A DNA stretch of 60,168 bases from Chitinophagaceae bacterium (lineage in GTDB: Bacteria > Bacteroidota > Bacteroidia > Chitinophagales > Chitinophagaceae), in NCBI GenBank assembly GCA_023229465.1, contig JALNZE010000019.1, positions 1 through 60,168 on the forward strand, read 5' to 3'. Shown here one piece after another: positions 43,597 through 52,878 of this stretch. A program made the translations under genes and the position numbers. The notes under the pieces were generated by a model. The model was not told the DNA's origin. It saw only the letters and a list, made by a program, of their open reading frames with translations, and made no database searches. Position 1 is the stretch's first letter. Each line of letters opens with the position of its first letter.

Positions 43597-45756
43597 TTAA
43601 CTTCCTGCCAGGGCAGCCACCATCCTGATCTCGCCATAACTGATCTCTTCGGGTAGGTTGTCTTTTAATTGTTTCATCCCCAGGCGGCCATATTTTGCAA
43701 TAGCCCTTTCTATTAATTCCTGTTTATCCGCAGGCACAAATTCATGGATGCCAATTTCACCGGTACTAACAAAATAACTCAGGTGTGTTTCAATAGTGGT
43801 ATGGGCCAACTGGCGGCTTTCTGCAATCTCTGCAATAGTATTTCCGGCACGGTACATGTTATAACTTACCTTTTTAGTATCCGATGCCCCTGCCCGCGTT
43901 GCCGATGCCCGCTTTGCTTTTTTGGGGTGCTTTATATTCATCTTTGAACCCAACTGGTTTTCCTGGCAATAGTCTTGAATCAGTTCTAAAAAAGGCCTGC
44001 CATATTTTTCAATCTTGTAGGCGCCAAAGCCGGATATATTGGGCAGATCATCCTGTGCTACCGGTAAATAAGTGGCCAGGTCCAGTAAACTACTGTCACT
44101 AAAAATCAGGTAGGCCGGCACATTTTCTTCGTGCGCTATCCGGTTGCGCAATTTTTTCAGCTCTTCAAACAATGGTTTTTCGTAAGCATGCTTCTGATAG
44201 ATTACCGGCTCTTTTGCAATGGTAATTTGTACCGGCGCCGTTAGAAATACTTTCTCTCCTTTAAACAAAACGTTCTGACTTTTCTCTGTTAATTGTAAAA
44301 CAGGAAATTCATTAGCGGATTGTTTCAGGTAATGATACTGCAATAACTCTTTCGTGTAATGCATCCATTCTTCTTTCGGCCTGTCTTTGCCAATACCGTA
44401 AACAGATAAAGATTTATGTTCTTCTCTTATTTTTTCACTGTTACTGCCTTTTAAAATATCTATCATATACCTTGCCCCAAAGCCCTGTTTGATGCGATAG
44501 ACGGCGCTCAAAATCTTTTGTGCAATTACGGTGCAGTCCTGCAGTTCGGGTTTATGTAAACAGGTATCACAGCTACCGCAATAACCTGGCGCCTCCTCGC
44601 CAAAATAATTGAGCAGGTATTTTCTGCGGCATCCTTTGGTTTCGCAGAGCCGCACCATCTGGTCGAGCTTCTTTAAAAGAATAGTTGTTTGTTCGGGATT
44701 ATTTTCTACCTGTGCAAAGCCACGCAGCTTCATCACATCACCCGCGCCAAAAAATAATATAGCCTCACTGGGTAAACCATCGCGACCGGCTCTTCCGGTT
44801 TCCTGGTAATAGCCTTCAATATTTTTTGGCAGATCGGCATGCACCACAAAGCGCACATTACTTTTATTAATACCCATCCCAAAAGCGATAGTGGCCACCA
44901 TAATTTTGATATCATCTCTCAAAAATAAATCCTGCCGTTCATCGCGTAAATTTTTCTCCAGTCCGGCATGATAGGCCGCGGCGCTATATCCGTCTGCCAA
45001 CAGATCGCCTGCCAATTTTTCGGTTGCGTTCCTGCTCAAACAATAAATAATACCACTGTCTTCCTGATGTGCTTCCAGGTATTCGAGTAGTGCATCATAA
45101 TACCCTTTTTTGGGTTTGATATAATAGGAAATATTTGGACGGTTAAAACTGTTTTCAAAAACATGATAGTTGGTGATCTGCAGTTGCCGGATGATATCAT
45201 CTTTTGTGAGCGAGTCGGCTGTTGCTGTTAGGGCAATCACCGGTATGTTGGGAAATACTTCTTTTAACTGACTAAGCACACGGTACTCAGGTCTGAAATC
45301 ATGTCCCCACTGACTAATGCAGTGCGCCTCATCAATGGCGAATAAAGAAAGTGGTATTTCCCGCAGAAAATGCAGAAAGGGAATTTCGCCACCCACTAAT
45401 CTTTCCGGCGCCACATACAATAGTTTCAATTCATTTCTGCGCAGTTGCTGCAGTATGAGTGATTGTTCCCCACTGCTTTGTGTGCTATTGAGGAAGGCGG
45501 CTTTTACACCGCTTAGTACAAGGGCGTCTACCTGGTCTTTCATCAGGGCTATTAACGGACTAACCACAATCGTAACCCCGGGTAAACAGAGTGCGGGTAC
45601 CTGGTAGCAAAGACTTTTACCGCCGCCTGTAGGCATGAGTACTACGGCATCTTTTCCTTGTAATAACTGCTCAATAATGGCTTCCTGGTTATGCCGGAAG
45701 GCAGGATAACCAAAAACGGAAGTCAAAATTTGATGTGGTGTTACGATACCCTTCAT
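43597..45756 (-). CDS. recQ: ATP-dependent DNA helicase RecQ
   Basis: This 719-residue protein has all RecQ parts: helicase motifs FRHNQEAI (motif 0), MPTGGGKSLCYQ (Walker A), AIDEAHCISQWGHDFR (DEAH plus aromatic loop) and QETGRAGRDGLPS. The RQC zinc site includes CRRKYLLNYFGE and CGSCDTC. An HRDC domain follows (FEELKKLRNRIAHEENVPAY), then a C-terminal helical DNA-binding region (GNTIAEIAESRQLAHTTIE). It unwinds forks and recombination intermediates. It is one of the longer, HRDC-containing forms. corA follows on the same strand. Confidence 0.96.
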   Translation of the reverse strand: MKGIVTPHQILTSVFGYPAFRHNQEAIIEQLLQGKDAVVLMPTGGGKSLCYQVPALCLPGVTIVVSPLIALMKDQVDALVLSGVKAAFLNSTQSSGEQSLILQQLRRNELKLLYVAPERLVGGEIPFLHFLREIPLSLFAIDEAHCISQWGHDFRPEYRVLSQLKEVFPNIPVIALTATADSLTKDDIIRQLQITNYHVFENSFNRPNISYYIKPKKGYYDALLEYLEAHQEDSGIIYCLSRNATEKLAGDLLADGYSAAAYHAGLEKNLRDERQDLFLRDDIKIMVATIAFGMGINKSNVRFVVHADLPKNIEGYYQETGRAGRDGLPSEAILFFGAGDVMKLRGFAQVENNPEQTTILLKKLDQMVRLCETKGCRRKYLLNYFGEEAPGYCGSCDTCLHKPELQDCTVIAQKILSAVYRIKQGFGARYMIDILKGSNSEKIREEHKSLSVYGIGKDRPKEEWMHYTKELLQYHYLKQSANEFPVLQLTEKSQNVLFKGEKVFLTAPVQITIAKEPVIYQKHAYEKPLFEELKKLRNRIAHEENVPAYLIFSDSSLLDLATYLPVAQDDLPNISGFGAYKIEKYGRPFLELIQDYCQENQLGSKMNIKHPKKAKRASATRAGASDTKKVSYNMYRAGNTIAEIAESRQLAHTTIETHLSYFVSTGEIGIHEFVPADKQELIERAIAKYGRLGMKQLKDNLPEEISYGEIRMVAALAGS

Positions 45757-45845
45757 AGCCGCTGCAAGATAATACCCGAAAACCGTAAAAAGGTTAGGGG
45801 TTTATACTTTAATAGAGCAGTGTTTATACGGAGTTTGGAGTTGAT

Positions 45846-46619
45846 TTAGAGTTCCCGGATCCAGATATTGCGGTAACTTATGGGGTTACCGCCATCCTTG
45901 CCGTGATCCTGAAGTACGATGGGTAATTTATCGGCATGAAATCTGTACACCGGCTCACCAATCCATTCGGTATGGCCCTTAATGGCCACATTATTTTGTA
46001 CCAATATACCATTGAAGAATACCGTGATCCTGGCAGGCGATTGTACTATACCATCTGAATAAAAAACAGGTGCGGTAAAAACCACATCATAAGATTGCCA
46101 TTCACCGGGCTTTTTGGAAGCACTCACCAGTGGGATATGTTGCTTATAAATACTACCTGCTTGTCCGTTTACATAGGTTGGGTTATTATACGAATCCAGT
46201 ACCTGCAGTTCATATTGTTCCATAAAAAAGATACCGCTGTTACCACGTGACTGGCTGGCGCCGGCAATAGTGGTGGGCTCGCGCCATTCAATGTGTAACT
46301 GGCAATCACCGAAGCCCTGTTTGGTAGCGATATTGCCCGATCCTTTTACAACGGTTAATGCGCCATCCTTATCAATTTTCCAGGCGGGTTGTCCGCCTTT
46401 TTCTTTTTGCCATTGCAAAATATCTTTACCATTATATAAAATGATGGCATCAGAAGGTGCATCACTATTGGTTTTGCCGGGCGTAACCATTGGCGGCACC
46501 GGCTCCCATATTTCTGACTTTGCGGCTTCCTTCGCCAGACTATCATTATTTACCGGTTTCTGTGCAATCAAACTGTTTACCATATAAAACGCGAAACATA
46601 AAACAACAATTCTTTTCAT
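45846..46619 (-). CDS. Exported DUF1080 (3-keto-disaccharide hydrolase) protein
   Basis: The product is 257 residues from MKRIVVLCFAFYMVNSLIAQ; three more codons are possible from 46628. After the signal peptide comes a concanavalin-like beta sandwich of the DUF1080 family with DAIILYNGKDILQW, DCQLHIEWREP, SRGNSGIFFMEQYELQVLDSY and YRNIWIREL. Characterised members hydrolyse 3-keto-glycosides. The Gfo/Idh/MocA gene just upstream on the same strand could oxidise the sugar, so the two probably cooperate in glycoside use. Confidence 0.88.
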   Translation of the reverse strand: MKRIVVLCFAFYMVNSLIAQKPVNNDSLAKEAAKSEIWEPVPPMVTPGKTNSDAPSDAIILYNGKDILQWQKEKGGQPAWKIDKDGALTVVKGSGNIATKQGFGDCQLHIEWREPTTIAGASQSRGNSGIFFMEQYELQVLDSYNNPTYVNGQAGSIYKQHIPLVSASKKPGEWQSYDVVFTAPVFYSDGIVQSPARITVFFNGILVQNNVAIKGHTEWIGEPVYRFHADKLPIVLQDHGKDGGNPISYRNIWIREL

Positions 46620-46674
46620 AATATTCATTTTATTTCAACATTCAAAATTCCGTTATCCATATTCAATATTTCCT

Positions 46675-46700
46675 ACAGAGCGGTTATCCCTACGGGATAT
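46675..46700 (+). repeat. 26-bp inverted repeat, left arm
   Basis: This arm, beginning ACAGAGCGGTTATCCC, is the exact reverse complement of 48507-48532. The pair brackets the Gfo/Idh/MocA gene. It also contains a TATCCCTACGGGATA palindrome. Confidence 0.85.
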
Positions 46701-46712
46701 TTCTTCAATGGC

Positions 46713-48044
46713 TCATTGCCCTGGCAACCGGTACCCATTATGATATTCCTTTGTTAAATATTTTTTATTGATAGCGTCATCTGTAAACGCCTGCTTACCT
46801 GTATCCCAGAATAATTTCTGCTTGGTGCGATACGCGATATTTCCCATCTGCGCCAGGGAAGCAATATCGGCTCCGGCCTGTATAGGGCATTTCAGGTCTT
46901 TCAGGTTTCTTGATTTTACCACGTCTACAAAGTTCACCCAATGTTTATCTAAACCATTATCCATTGATTTTTGGAAAGGCACCATTACTTTACCCGCATT
47001 CTTCGCCTCTTCCAATACCTCCCATCCATTGCGGTTTAATACCAGTGTTCCGTTATTACCAATAAAGGCAATGCCATGATCTTTTCCGTAATTACCATTA
47101 CCAATACCCACTGCATGATCCCAGATAATATTAAATCCATCAAACTCATACAGGGCCATCAGGGTATCCGGTGTTTCATCTGCTGAATCGGGTTTTGCAA
47201 ATTTACCACCTACCGTTACAATAGAATTTGGGTTGGCCACTTTCATACCCATCAATGCATAGTCGAGTAAATGCACGCCCCAGTCTGTCATCAATCCACC
47301 CGCATAATCCCAAAACCAGCGAAAGGTAAAATGAAAACGGTTAGGGTTGAAATCCCTTGTGGGAGCGGGCCCTAGCCATTGTGCATAATCAACCCCTGCA
47401 GGTACCGGTCCATTGGGTTTTACATCGAGCGGTTGTTTCCAGTCGAGGTAACACCAGACTTTTACCGTGCGAATATTGCCCAATTTTCCACTGTGTACAT
47501 AATCGATGGCATCTGTAAAATGTTGCTGGCTTCTTTGCCATTGGCCGGCCTGTACTACCTTATTATACCGTTGTTGTGCCTGCACCATGGCACGGCATTC
47601 ACCAATAGAGTTGCCCACAGGTTTTTCTACATATACATCTTTACCTGCTTCGCAGGCATGAATCATTTGCAGTGCATGCCAGTGATCGGGACTACCGATA
47701 ATTACCGCATCAATATCTTTTTGATCGAGTAGTTGTCTATAATCGTTGCAGGTCTTCAGTTTAGAACTATCCACCTTCCATTTGCCCAGTTCGCCCATTC
47801 TTCTGTTGAGAACATTTGTATCTACATCGCATAAACCCACCAGGTTTACGCCCGGTACCTTCATAGCGGCGGTAAGGTCTGACCAACCCATACCATTAAT
47901 ACCAATAGCGGCGATATTCAGTTGATCGCTGGGGGCTATGCGGTTTTTAAAATAAGCAAATGCCTGGTTATGCGTTGCGGTGCCTAACAAACCGCCTCCC
48001 GCAACAAAAGCGGAATTGCGCAAAAAATTTCTTCGGGATGACAT
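46713..48044 (-). CDS. Gfo/Idh/MocA oxidoreductase with twin-arginine signal
   Basis: This 443-residue protein starts MSSRRNFLRNSAFVAGGG, a twin-arginine leader, so it is exported folded with its cofactor. A Rossmann domain (IAAIGINGMGWSD, then GLCDVDTN) carries the conserved EKP motif in DVYVEKPVGNS. The second half has a mixed-sheet domain with GGLMTDWGVHLLDYALMG, where the Asp-x-x-x-His is typical of the catalytic site. It probably oxidises or reduces a sugar at C3 with NAD(P). The DUF1080 gene follows on the same strand. Confidence 0.9.
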   Translation of the reverse strand: MSSRRNFLRNSAFVAGGGLLGTATHNQAFAYFKNRIAPSDQLNIAAIGINGMGWSDLTAAMKVPGVNLVGLCDVDTNVLNRRMGELGKWKVDSSKLKTCNDYRQLLDQKDIDAVIIGSPDHWHALQMIHACEAGKDVYVEKPVGNSIGECRAMVQAQQRYNKVVQAGQWQRSQQHFTDAIDYVHSGKLGNIRTVKVWCYLDWKQPLDVKPNGPVPAGVDYAQWLGPAPTRDFNPNRFHFTFRWFWDYAGGLMTDWGVHLLDYALMGMKVANPNSIVTVGGKFAKPDSADETPDTLMALYEFDGFNIIWDHAVGIGNGNYGKDHGIAFIGNNGTLVLNRNGWEVLEEAKNAGKVMVPFQKSMDNGLDKHWVNFVDVVKSRNLKDLKCPIQAGADIASLAQMGNIAYRTKQKLFWDTGKQAFTDDAINKKYLTKEYHNGYRLPGQ

Positions 48045-48209
48045 AGCGATCGGTTAAGAATTGAAGGTAGAAATTAAGCAGATTTTTTCATAAAAAATGT
48101 TCAACCGATATAATAAATTTGATGATAGCGAAGATGGGTAGCCCCTACGGGGCAAAAAAAATCTGCATTTATTGAGGCTACAGAGCGGTAGCCCCTACGG
48201 GGCAAAAAA

Positions 48210-48454
48210 CGTTTGTACCTGTTGATGTTACAGGGTGTTAGCCCTACGGGGTAAAAAACGTTTGTACCTGTTGATGTTACAGGGTGTTAGCCCTGCGGGG
48301 TAAAAAACGTTTGTACCTGTTGATGTTACAGGGTGTTAGCCCTGCGGGGTAAAAAACGTTTGTACCTGTTGATGTTACAGGGTGTTAGCCCTGCGGGGCA
48401 AAAAACGTTTGTACCTGTTGATGTTACAGGGTGTTAGCCCTGCGGGGCATAGAA
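48210..48454. repeat. 49-bp tandem repeat, five units
   Basis: Units start at 48210, 48259, 48308, 48357 and 48406, each opening CGTTTGTACCTGTTGATGTT and ending with a short GC palindrome (AGCCCTGCGGGG) and an A run. Units differ only at one or two bases. It is not CRISPR, since no unique spacers separate the units. Confidence 0.95.
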
Positions 48455-48506
48455 TGGTGTGTGCGAATGAAGAGATGTTCAACAGCAACAATAACTTATT
48501 GATAAA

Positions 48507-48532
48507 ATATCCCGTAGGGATAACCGCTCTGT
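48507..48532 (-). repeat. 26-bp inverted repeat, right arm
   Basis: This arm is the perfect reverse complement of 46675-46700, about 1.8 kb away across the Gfo/Idh/MocA gene. Confidence 0.85.
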
Positions 48533-48602
48533 AGCAAACATCGAAAAACAAAAACCAAAATGCCCCGTAGGGGCTACCCCTGGGTGCCGGCATTCAAAAA
48601 TA

Positions 48603-49538
48603 TTACAATACCGGCCTGGAAATTTTTGCCAAACGGATGGGTTTGGGTCTACGAATATTTTTATTTTCATCCACCGGAAAATCTTCTGCCTGTAGTTCAA
48701 TACGGCGGGTAATATCATTCAACGAGGTTAAACGCTGAACGGTATAAGGAATGGTATCCAACCCGGACACGAATTTGAGTATATAGGTATAAATACCAAT
48801 CAAACTACCGGCCATAATGGTGGTACCGGAAACCTGGTTGGTTACCAGTAATGAGATGCCAATCACCACCATTACCATCAACTCCATAATACCAAAATTC
48901 CATGCTTCCTGGTCGCTGATGCGTATTTGCCAGTGACGGAGATTATTAAAATGCGTAACAATGGCTTTCTTATTGCCCGATGTAATGATGTCTACCTGTT
49001 GTTCCAGTTCATCATTCTTTAACCTGTTCAGCCGCTTCATCCGTTTACCATACACATAGCTGATACCAATTACCGGAACTAAAATGGCCAGGCAGAGTAA
49101 TACCACAGAACGGTCGTAAAAATACAACAGGATAACAGAGCCCAATAAATTATAGCCTGCTTCTATCACATATACCAGGTCAAACTCCAGAAAATCAACG
49201 AACTCCCTGGCTAAGGTAGAGTGGGCGCTGAGTTTGGATACGGCCGACTGATCAATACGGCGCGATAAAAAACGGGTAACCAGCGAAGTATAAATAGCCG
49301 AATAGGTTCGGGTATCATACCTATGCCTGATGGTACCGATGATGAGCCATGCCAGGTGAACACCCGATAATATGATCAATCCGTGGTAACTTCCTTTCAT
49401 CAGGTCGTTAATGGCTTCTCCCATAAAGTATGGGCGTAACAGTGATCCCAGCATTTCCAGTGAAAATAACAGGTAGGTAATCACCAGTTGCGTCCGGTGT
49501 TTCTGTATCAGTTTCCGTAAAATCTCAAATCTCGACAT
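48603..49538 (-). CDS. ABC-type six-TM domain protein without ATPase
   Basis: This 311-residue protein has six membrane segments in the order of an ABC exporter transmembrane domain (LRPYFMGEAINDL, RHRYDTRTYSAIYTSL, LEQQVDIITSGNKKAIVTHF). It stops where the nucleotide-binding domain would begin. Stand-alone members exist (ABC six-TM domain family), so it need not be truncated. It lies 132 bases downstream of the ATP-grasp/SET gene on the same strand and could export or sense that cluster's product, perhaps with an ATPase encoded elsewhere. It may also be a transporter relic. Confidence 0.7.
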   Translation of the reverse strand: MSRFEILRKLIQKHRTQLVITYLLFSLEMLGSLLRPYFMGEAINDLMKGSYHGLIILSGVHLAWLIIGTIRHRYDTRTYSAIYTSLVTRFLSRRIDQSAVSKLSAHSTLAREFVDFLEFDLVYVIEAGYNLLGSVILLYFYDRSVVLLCLAILVPVIGISYVYGKRMKRLNRLKNDELEQQVDIITSGNKKAIVTHFNNLRHWQIRISDQEAWNFGIMELMVMVVIGISLLVTNQVSGTTIMAGSLIGIYTYILKFVSGLDTIPYTVQRLTSLNDITRRIELQAEDFPVDENKNIRRPKPIRLAKISRPVL

Positions 49539-49670
49539 CGTAATGCATCCTCAATTTTTTAGTCAGGCCGGCTTTTTACCTCACGGCTATCCATACCGCT
49601 GCAAGGGGGTAATACAGTATTATTGCTTTAATAGGGGTAATAACGTAAGACTGTAAAACAGGGGAAATGT

Positions 49671-51113
49671 TTAATTGCCTGCCCGGGTTTCCCGGCTGGT
49701 TACCGAATTATTTTTTTTGCCCGAGACCAGTCCCCGGCAATTGGGGGCGCCACACCGGCATTGAAAAGGCTCCATCATGTCATCCAGAAAGGAGGCATAG
49801 TCGAGGGTTAGTTCCTGCCCTGGTTGTATGGAACAAAGGGCTAATACGTTAAGGCCATCATAAGCGGTATTGGGCCGGCAGCTATGGTTTTGCGGGGCCC
49901 ATTCGGCCGGGTTCTCATCCCAAAGTAAAAACACCTCATTACTAACAGGGTAAGCATATCGGGCAAATATTTCTTTTTCTGCCCCGGTCCAGTTTTCTGC
50001 TACATAGCGGCGGGTAATTATTCGCTGGGAACGACCTTCTCCATTAAAAATCAGCTCTTTGGCCTGTATAAAACGGGTAGCGTAGATGCCATAGCCGGCA
50101 ATGGCATCCCCTTTGATAGTGTATTTTTTCTGTATACGGGCATAACGGGCCATGCCTTCGGCGATGATATGCCGCAGGTAACCGGCCTGCCCTATTCCAT
50201 CGTAGTTAAGAATATAATCGGCGGAACCTTCATAGCCATCACGATAAAAAACAGAACAGGTAAAATTGATTTCGAGAAAATAGAGTTGCCCTTTTTCGTT
50301 TAACCGAAAATCGAGTCTTGCATACCCTACCCCATTAAATCCTTTGAATATTTTTTGGGCCGCATCGCGAAGCTGTTGTTCTATCAATGGGTCATTGCAG
50401 GGTATATTGGCATCGGGGTGTAGTTCGGATGTTTTTAAAGCATAGGTTTTGAAGGCGAAACCAGATGGAAAAATAAATTCTACCGGTTTAAAACTGGTGG
50501 CTGTTTTACCATCCGCATTGGCGGCAATGAGCACGGTAAATTCTCTGCCGGCTATATATTCTTCGGCAAGTAGTTGCGGATATTCCTGCAGGCTTGCCTT
50601 TACTTTTTCTAATAGTTCTACCTGGTTGTGAACGAGCGAATGTTCATCAATACCCAAACTATCTCCTGCTTTGGCGGGTTTAATAAACAGTGGGAATGTT
50701 AATTGTGCGGTGGCTGTATGCAGATCCTCTTCTTTTTCCAGTAAGGTATAGGCTGGTGTGGCAATGCCTTCGCAATACGCCACATATTTCATCAGCTCTT
50801 TTGGCGGATCATATAATAAGGTGGTAGGGCCGGTATACGGAAGCCCCAATAGTTCCAGTGTATAGATCACATCAATAGAAGGCACTTCCCATTCAAGATA
50901 GCCTTCGCAGAGGTTTACAAAGATTGTATAGCCTTTATGCTGTAAGGCCTTGAGTTGTTGGTAGGTAGTGAGTTTATTCAGAAATACATGATCAACCGTT
51001 GCTTCAGGTAAAAGCGCCGACAGGTTTCTGGGGGGATCATAATATTGATAATCTACCGCTGAAGTTGAATAATCGGGTAGCAGTACGCAGACTTTTAGGT
51101 GATTATTGCTCAT
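49671..51113 (-). CDS. ATP-grasp ligase fused to a SET domain
   Basis: The product has 480 residues. Residues 1-325 form a D-Ala-D-Ala-ligase-like ATP-grasp: substrate loop NLCEGY (67-72), phosphate-binding LFIKPAKAGDSLGI (142-155), LAEEYIAGREFTVLI (182-196) and metal site ARLDFR/FLEINF (265-284). Residues 330-465 form a SET methyltransferase domain with GYGIYATRFI, the SAM/knot motif NHSCRPN (409-415), GQELTLDY and a post-SET zinc group CRCGAPNC (452-459). An ATP-grasp normally joins an acid to an amine, and SET methylates lysine; the fusion implies a substrate that is both ligated and methylated. The partner genes lie upstream, 12 bases away. Confidence 0.88.
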   Translation of the reverse strand: MSNNHLKVCVLLPDYSTSAVDYQYYDPPRNLSALLPEATVDHVFLNKLTTYQQLKALQHKGYTIFVNLCEGYLEWEVPSIDVIYTLELLGLPYTGPTTLLYDPPKELMKYVAYCEGIATPAYTLLEKEEDLHTATAQLTFPLFIKPAKAGDSLGIDEHSLVHNQVELLEKVKASLQEYPQLLAEEYIAGREFTVLIAANADGKTATSFKPVEFIFPSGFAFKTYALKTSELHPDANIPCNDPLIEQQLRDAAQKIFKGFNGVGYARLDFRLNEKGQLYFLEINFTCSVFYRDGYEGSADYILNYDGIGQAGYLRHIIAEGMARYARIQKKYTIKGDAIAGYGIYATRFIQAKELIFNGEGRSQRIITRRYVAENWTGAEKEIFARYAYPVSNEVFLLWDENPAEWAPQNHSCRPNTAYDGLNVLALCSIQPGQELTLDYASFLDDMMEPFQCRCGAPNCRGLVSGKKNNSVTSRETRAGN

Positions 51114-51125
51114 TTCATAGGTATC

Positions 51126-52274
51126 TTACTGGTGCGTTGCCATGGGGCGGGGTACTAATACATTCTTTTTTCTTCTGAACGCATCATTGATAATTTCAAC
51201 AATTAATTGGGTAAATGTTTTTTCACTCACGCGCAAGATAGCGCCGATAGAGGTATAATCCTCATCTTCACTTAAGCCACATTGCGCGTTAACTTCCAGT
51301 ACATATAATTGTTGGGTTACCGCATCCATCCGGATATCTACCCTGGTATACCCTGTTCCGCCAACAGCGATATAGGCATCCAGGCTAATTTGTTTAAGCG
51401 CGTCAATCAGGGAAGGATCGGGCGATTGGTATTCATAAAAATTACCTTCTTCCGGCATGGGCGATTCTTCTTCATAGATTTCCCATAAACGATCGAAGGA
51501 TAAAAATTTTTCTTTGTCGGGTAAGGAAGGATGAAATACCCTTTCAACGGGCTCATAAATAATACAGTCTTCCGGAAACAGGGAGGAGCCAACAATAAGT
51601 GTGGTGAATTCAGGACCGATAATAAATTCTTCCGCTACAAGTCCCTCTGCTGCCAGGTTCCAGCCTCTGTAGCCTTCAAACATTTTTTGAACCTGTGTGG
51701 CCAGTTCAGTTTTTGTGTATACTACATTTTTAATACCCACGCCCATGCTACCGCCGGAAACAGCGGGTTTTACAATTACCGGTGTTCCTAAATGTTTGAG
51801 CAGCCCGTTCAGATTTTGCGTGTTGGAAAGGATGGCTTCCCATTTTGCATTGGGTACATTCGCGTTATCGAAGGCTTCTTTCATGGGAATTTTAGAAGTG
51901 GTGATGCGATAAAAATATTCATCCGATCCTGTATACACCAATTCGGCGGCTTCCAGTAACTGTACCACAGAAATACCGGGTGTTCCGTTTACTTCATCTC
52001 CATCACAAAGATTCAGTACCAGCGGAAAATAGTCTCCGGTTATTTTTTCTGCCAGGATAATGGCAATGATGGCCTCATAATCATGCATGCCAACCGGCTG
52101 CCATTGCCAGGCAAACCCAAGTGTTTCAAATGTTTTGGTGTATTCAGCAATGCTTTGCGAAAAATCGTAATAGTAGTCAATATTGGCATCCGCTGTTATC
52201 AGGTATGGAGCCAGTACCCAAACTTTCAGACGGTCAACAGGAACTAAAGGAATAAAATCATCAACTGGCAACAT
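51126..52274 (-). CDS. Stand-alone D-Ala-D-Ala-ligase-like ATP-grasp enzyme
   Basis: This 382-residue ATP-grasp has NLCDGDEVNGTPG (88-100), a glycine-rich loop VKPAVSGGSMGVGI (168-181), VAEEFIIGPEFTTLI (213-227) and a metal-binding RVDIRMD/LEVNAQCGLS (311-335). It is distinct from housekeeping Ddl, with an EYTKTFETLGFAW N-terminus and no Ddl-type C-terminal loop. It probably makes a peptide or amide bond using ATP. It lies 5 bases after the small SET gene and 12 bases before the ATP-grasp/SET fusion, so all three should be made together. The substrate is unknown. Confidence 0.87.
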   Translation of the reverse strand: MLPVDDFIPLVPVDRLKVWVLAPYLITADANIDYYYDFSQSIAEYTKTFETLGFAWQWQPVGMHDYEAIIAIILAEKITGDYFPLVLNLCDGDEVNGTPGISVVQLLEAAELVYTGSDEYFYRITTSKIPMKEAFDNANVPNAKWEAILSNTQNLNGLLKHLGTPVIVKPAVSGGSMGVGIKNVVYTKTELATQVQKMFEGYRGWNLAAEGLVAEEFIIGPEFTTLIVGSSLFPEDCIIYEPVERVFHPSLPDKEKFLSFDRLWEIYEEESPMPEEGNFYEYQSPDPSLIDALKQISLDAYIAVGGTGYTRVDIRMDAVTQQLYVLEVNAQCGLSEDEDYTSIGAILRVSEKTFTQLIVEIINDAFRRKKNVLVPRPMATHQ

Positions 52275-52279
52275 GAGAA

Positions 52280-52777
52280 TTATTTCGTCTTAGGGGTTTG
52301 AAGTGTTTGTAAAATAAAATCGGTAAGCCGGTACCTGCCTGCTTCCTGTTCAGAAAGGAAGGCGGCGCCCTGTATGCGGTGTAAACATTGTTGTGTACCA
52401 CAAAAACATTCGAAGGGCCGGTCCATTTGCCATTCTGTGGAAGGATAAAAAAAGACCAGCTCATCGCCTGGTTGTATTTCTTTCAGGGCAATCAGCTCCA
52501 TGCGGGGAGTATCAAAAAAAACATTGGGGTTACAACTATGATTGATATACTGAAGAAAATCGGGTTGCAGGGTAATATGTTTGTTCTCGCCTGTTTGAAC
52601 GGTAAGGTAGTTGGGTGTTTCCAGTATTTTTTCTGCCGCAAAAACGCAGATCAGTTCACCCGCATCAAAAAACGCGTTGGTGTGTAACGATTTTTCACCG
52701 GTATGACCGTTTTGCATAATATCTGCAAAACCGTGTTTACCAAGCATTTTGTAAGCAGTAGTAAGGGCGCCGGACAT
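52280..52777 (-). CDS. Small SET-domain protein methyltransferase
   Basis: This 165-residue SET protein has a GKHGFADIMQNGHTGEKSLH start, FFDAGELICVF, the key NHSCNPN motif (79-85), a late Y-x-x-S near FFYPSTEW (the usual SET Tyr region) and a post-SET cysteine cluster CFCGTQQC (124-131). It should transfer methyl from S-adenosylmethionine to a lysine. Bacterial SET proteins are uncommon, and two in one operon is unusual. It is the first clear gene of the ATP-grasp cluster and lies 101 bases after a possible small peptide gene. Confidence 0.85.
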   Translation of the reverse strand: MSGALTTAYKMLGKHGFADIMQNGHTGEKSLHTNAFFDAGELICVFAAEKILETPNYLTVQTGENKHITLQPDFLQYINHSCNPNVFFDTPRMELIALKEIQPGDELVFFYPSTEWQMDRPFECFCGTQQCLHRIQGAAFLSEQEAGRYRLTDFILQTLQTPKTK

Positions 52778-52878
52778 GTTATTGGGGTATTAAGTTTTTA
52801 TTATTTTTAAAATTCAATAAAATAAACCTGCTTATTCATTTTATTGATACTTAATACTCCACATTTACCGGTTAATTA

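Larger units (their letters stand above)
48045..48602. other. Repeat-filled intergenic region
   Basis: There is no gene. From 48131 it is filled by relatives of one palindromic sequence: two single copies with GTAGCCCCTACGGGGC (48131-48209), a five-unit 49-bp array (48210-48454), an inverted 26-bp repeat (48507-48532) and an inverted CCCCGTAGGGGCTACC copy near 48563-48580. Confidence 0.85.

Noticed and set aside
43548..43637. N-terminal extension of corA
   Set aside because: It overlaps the end of recQ and lacks family similarity. The ATG at 43547 gives the usual CorA length.
48210..48454. Possible CRISPR array
   Set aside because: The units are contiguous 49-bp copies with no variable spacers and no cas genes nearby.
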